This document shows, in pieces, positions 63,315-64,000 of a DNA stretch of 64,000 bases (positions are counted from its first letter, which is position 1; every line of letters begins with the position of its first letter). Below the pieces are notes generated by a model, which saw only the letters and a list, made by a program, of their open reading frames with translations, did not search any database and was not told where the DNA came from. Source of the DNA: an uncultured Flavobacteriaceae bacterium (GTDB lineage Bacteria; Bacteroidota; Bacteroidia; Flavobacteriales; Flavobacteriaceae); NCBI GenBank assembly GCA_947494825.1, contig CANLWN010000001.1:1-64000 (forward strand), given 5' to 3'. The translations under genes were made by a program, and so were the position numbers.

Positions 63315-63512
63315 ATGCAAAAAGGAACGGTAAAATTTTTCAATAACACCAAAGGATTTGGTTTTATTAAGCCCCAGGATTCAGATGAGGATGTATTTGT
63401 GCATCAAACTGGTCTGATTGATAAGATTCGCGACAACGACGAAGTTGAATTTGTCTTGGAAAGAGGAGAAAAAGGCATGAATGCGGTCCAGGTAAAATTA
63501 GCACTGGATTAA
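63315..63512 (+). CDS. CspA-family cold-shock protein
   Basis: 65 residues from the ATG at 63315 (MQKGTVKFFNNTKGFGFI). KGFGFI and DVFVHQ are the RNP1 and RNP2 RNA-binding motifs, and the length fits a single cold-shock domain. An in-frame ATG at 63261 would add 18 residues that do not match the family. A terminator hairpin follows 16 bases after the stop. It may act as an RNA chaperone. Confidence 0.93.
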   Translation: MQKGTVKFFNNTKGFGFIKPQDSDEDVFVHQTGLIDKIRDNDEVEFVLERGEKGMNAVQVKLALD

Positions 63513-64000
63513 AGATTCTGCAAGGAATAAAAAAACCATCCCCAGGGATGGTTTTTTTATTTAATTACATAAATGGACCAATATGGACGAGGCTATAGAT
63601 TTTTTCCTAATCAATGCATAGTCCGCATTTTAAAAATGGGTGCCAAATAATCTACAGGATTGATCTTTTATTTTAAATGAACTTGATCGATGCATTGTTT
63701 GCAGTCCAGTTTAAACTCAAAACGTTTTGATCCAGGGCCATAGATACTGTGAAAAGGCATAAGAAATCTTTTAAGTATAGCCTTTTGAACACAGGAATAA
63801 AACAAGATTAGTTGGTCAATATTGCGGTTGCCACGCTCACCTTTCCCTCCCTTTGCACATTGAGGAAAACAGTACCATTTTCGGTAGTATTGTATTCGTT
63901 GCACGCATTACGAATTGGATGTTTGTTATGTGGCAATTGCCGTCCTTTTCCCTAACAGATGTAGCATTTTAATATGATTCCAAATGGCACCACCAAGGGT
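63513..64000. other. Region at right edge without a supported gene
   Basis: 488 bases. It includes the cold-shock terminator. A leftward open frame (63668-63904, GTG start) holds two cysteine pairs (CFPQC and CKQC) but matches no family I know and may be a gene remnant. No tRNA, second attachment site or integrase was seen before the edge. Confidence 0.55.
63529..63558 (+). terminator. Intrinsic terminator after cold-shock gene
   Basis: CCATCC and GGATGG (63536-63541 and 63546-63551) form the stem around a four-base loop. Seven A precede and seven T follow, so the stem can extend and a U-tract is present. It follows the cold-shock stop by 16 bases. Confidence 0.9.

Noticed and set aside
59100-64000. 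A CRISPR array or toxin-antitoxin pair in the island
   Set aside because: Repeats are palindromic and irregular in length, and the small genes carry lipoprotein signals; no toxin or antitoxin motifs were seen.

Overview
The window is a stretch of chromosome from a member of the Flavobacteriaceae (Bacteroidota), probably marine. Evidence for this: GldF and GldG gliding genes next to a SAM hydrolase, PhoH and PurC; a modular secreted protein of thrombospondin-3, DUF1573/HYDIN-like and malectin-like segments; weak or absent Shine-Dalgarno sequences; and several spacers carrying the Bacteroidota -7 promoter element TAnnTTTG. No rRNA gene, complete tRNA gene or CRISPR array was seen.

Layout. (1) 1-3130, minus: the N-terminal part of a very large secreted beta-propeller protein that runs off the left edge. 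(2) 3674-43924: one large Wzx/Wzy-type surface polysaccharide locus. It holds a carbamoyltransferase; a leftward operon (14601 to 5341) with PglA-like and PglC-like enzymes, a GT2, an ATP-grasp ligase, a HAD phosphatase, two FemAB/GNAT-fold proteins and a first MBOAT-SGNH pair; a rightward beta-helix lipoprotein; and a longer leftward series (36397 to 17025) with two nucleotide-sugar dehydrogenases, two epimerases, the Wzx flippase, a QueC-like PP-loop protein, a pyruvyltransferase, a GT32, a second MBOAT-SGNH pair, glycosyltransferases, an EpsG/Wzy-like polymerase, an acyltransferase and a DCC/membrane-protein trio. A rightward module (36877 to 43181) carries the aminotransferase, PglF/CapD-type dehydratase, Wza and Wzc, and faces a CpsB-type phosphatase. 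The precursors point to an acidic, uronic-acid-rich polymer with amino sugars, decorated with acyl, carbamoyl and pyruvyl groups.

(3) 44183-47365: a lone GT2, then a two-gene leftward unit that is the best candidate for an undescribed system. It is a 67-residue double-glycine leader peptide whose core has six cysteines, preceded by a fusion of a degenerate C39-like domain, a VKOR domain and a thioredoxin domain. I read it as a dedicated system for making a disulfide-rich secreted peptide. (4) 47614-58960: conserved housekeeping genes: mnmE, a DUF4870 protein, dnaN, gldG-gldF, an ABM protein, SAM hydrolase, phoH, purC, a DnaQ-type exonuclease and a cNMP/CBS/DUF294 protein.

(5) 59009-64000: an accessory region that starts at a 3' tRNA remnant still followed by its terminator hairpin, which is what an integrated element leaves at one end. 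Next come three small tandem NTF2-like lipoproteins separated by palindromic, attC-like spacers, then an acyltransferase, a decayed IS481-like transposase and a cold-shock protein.
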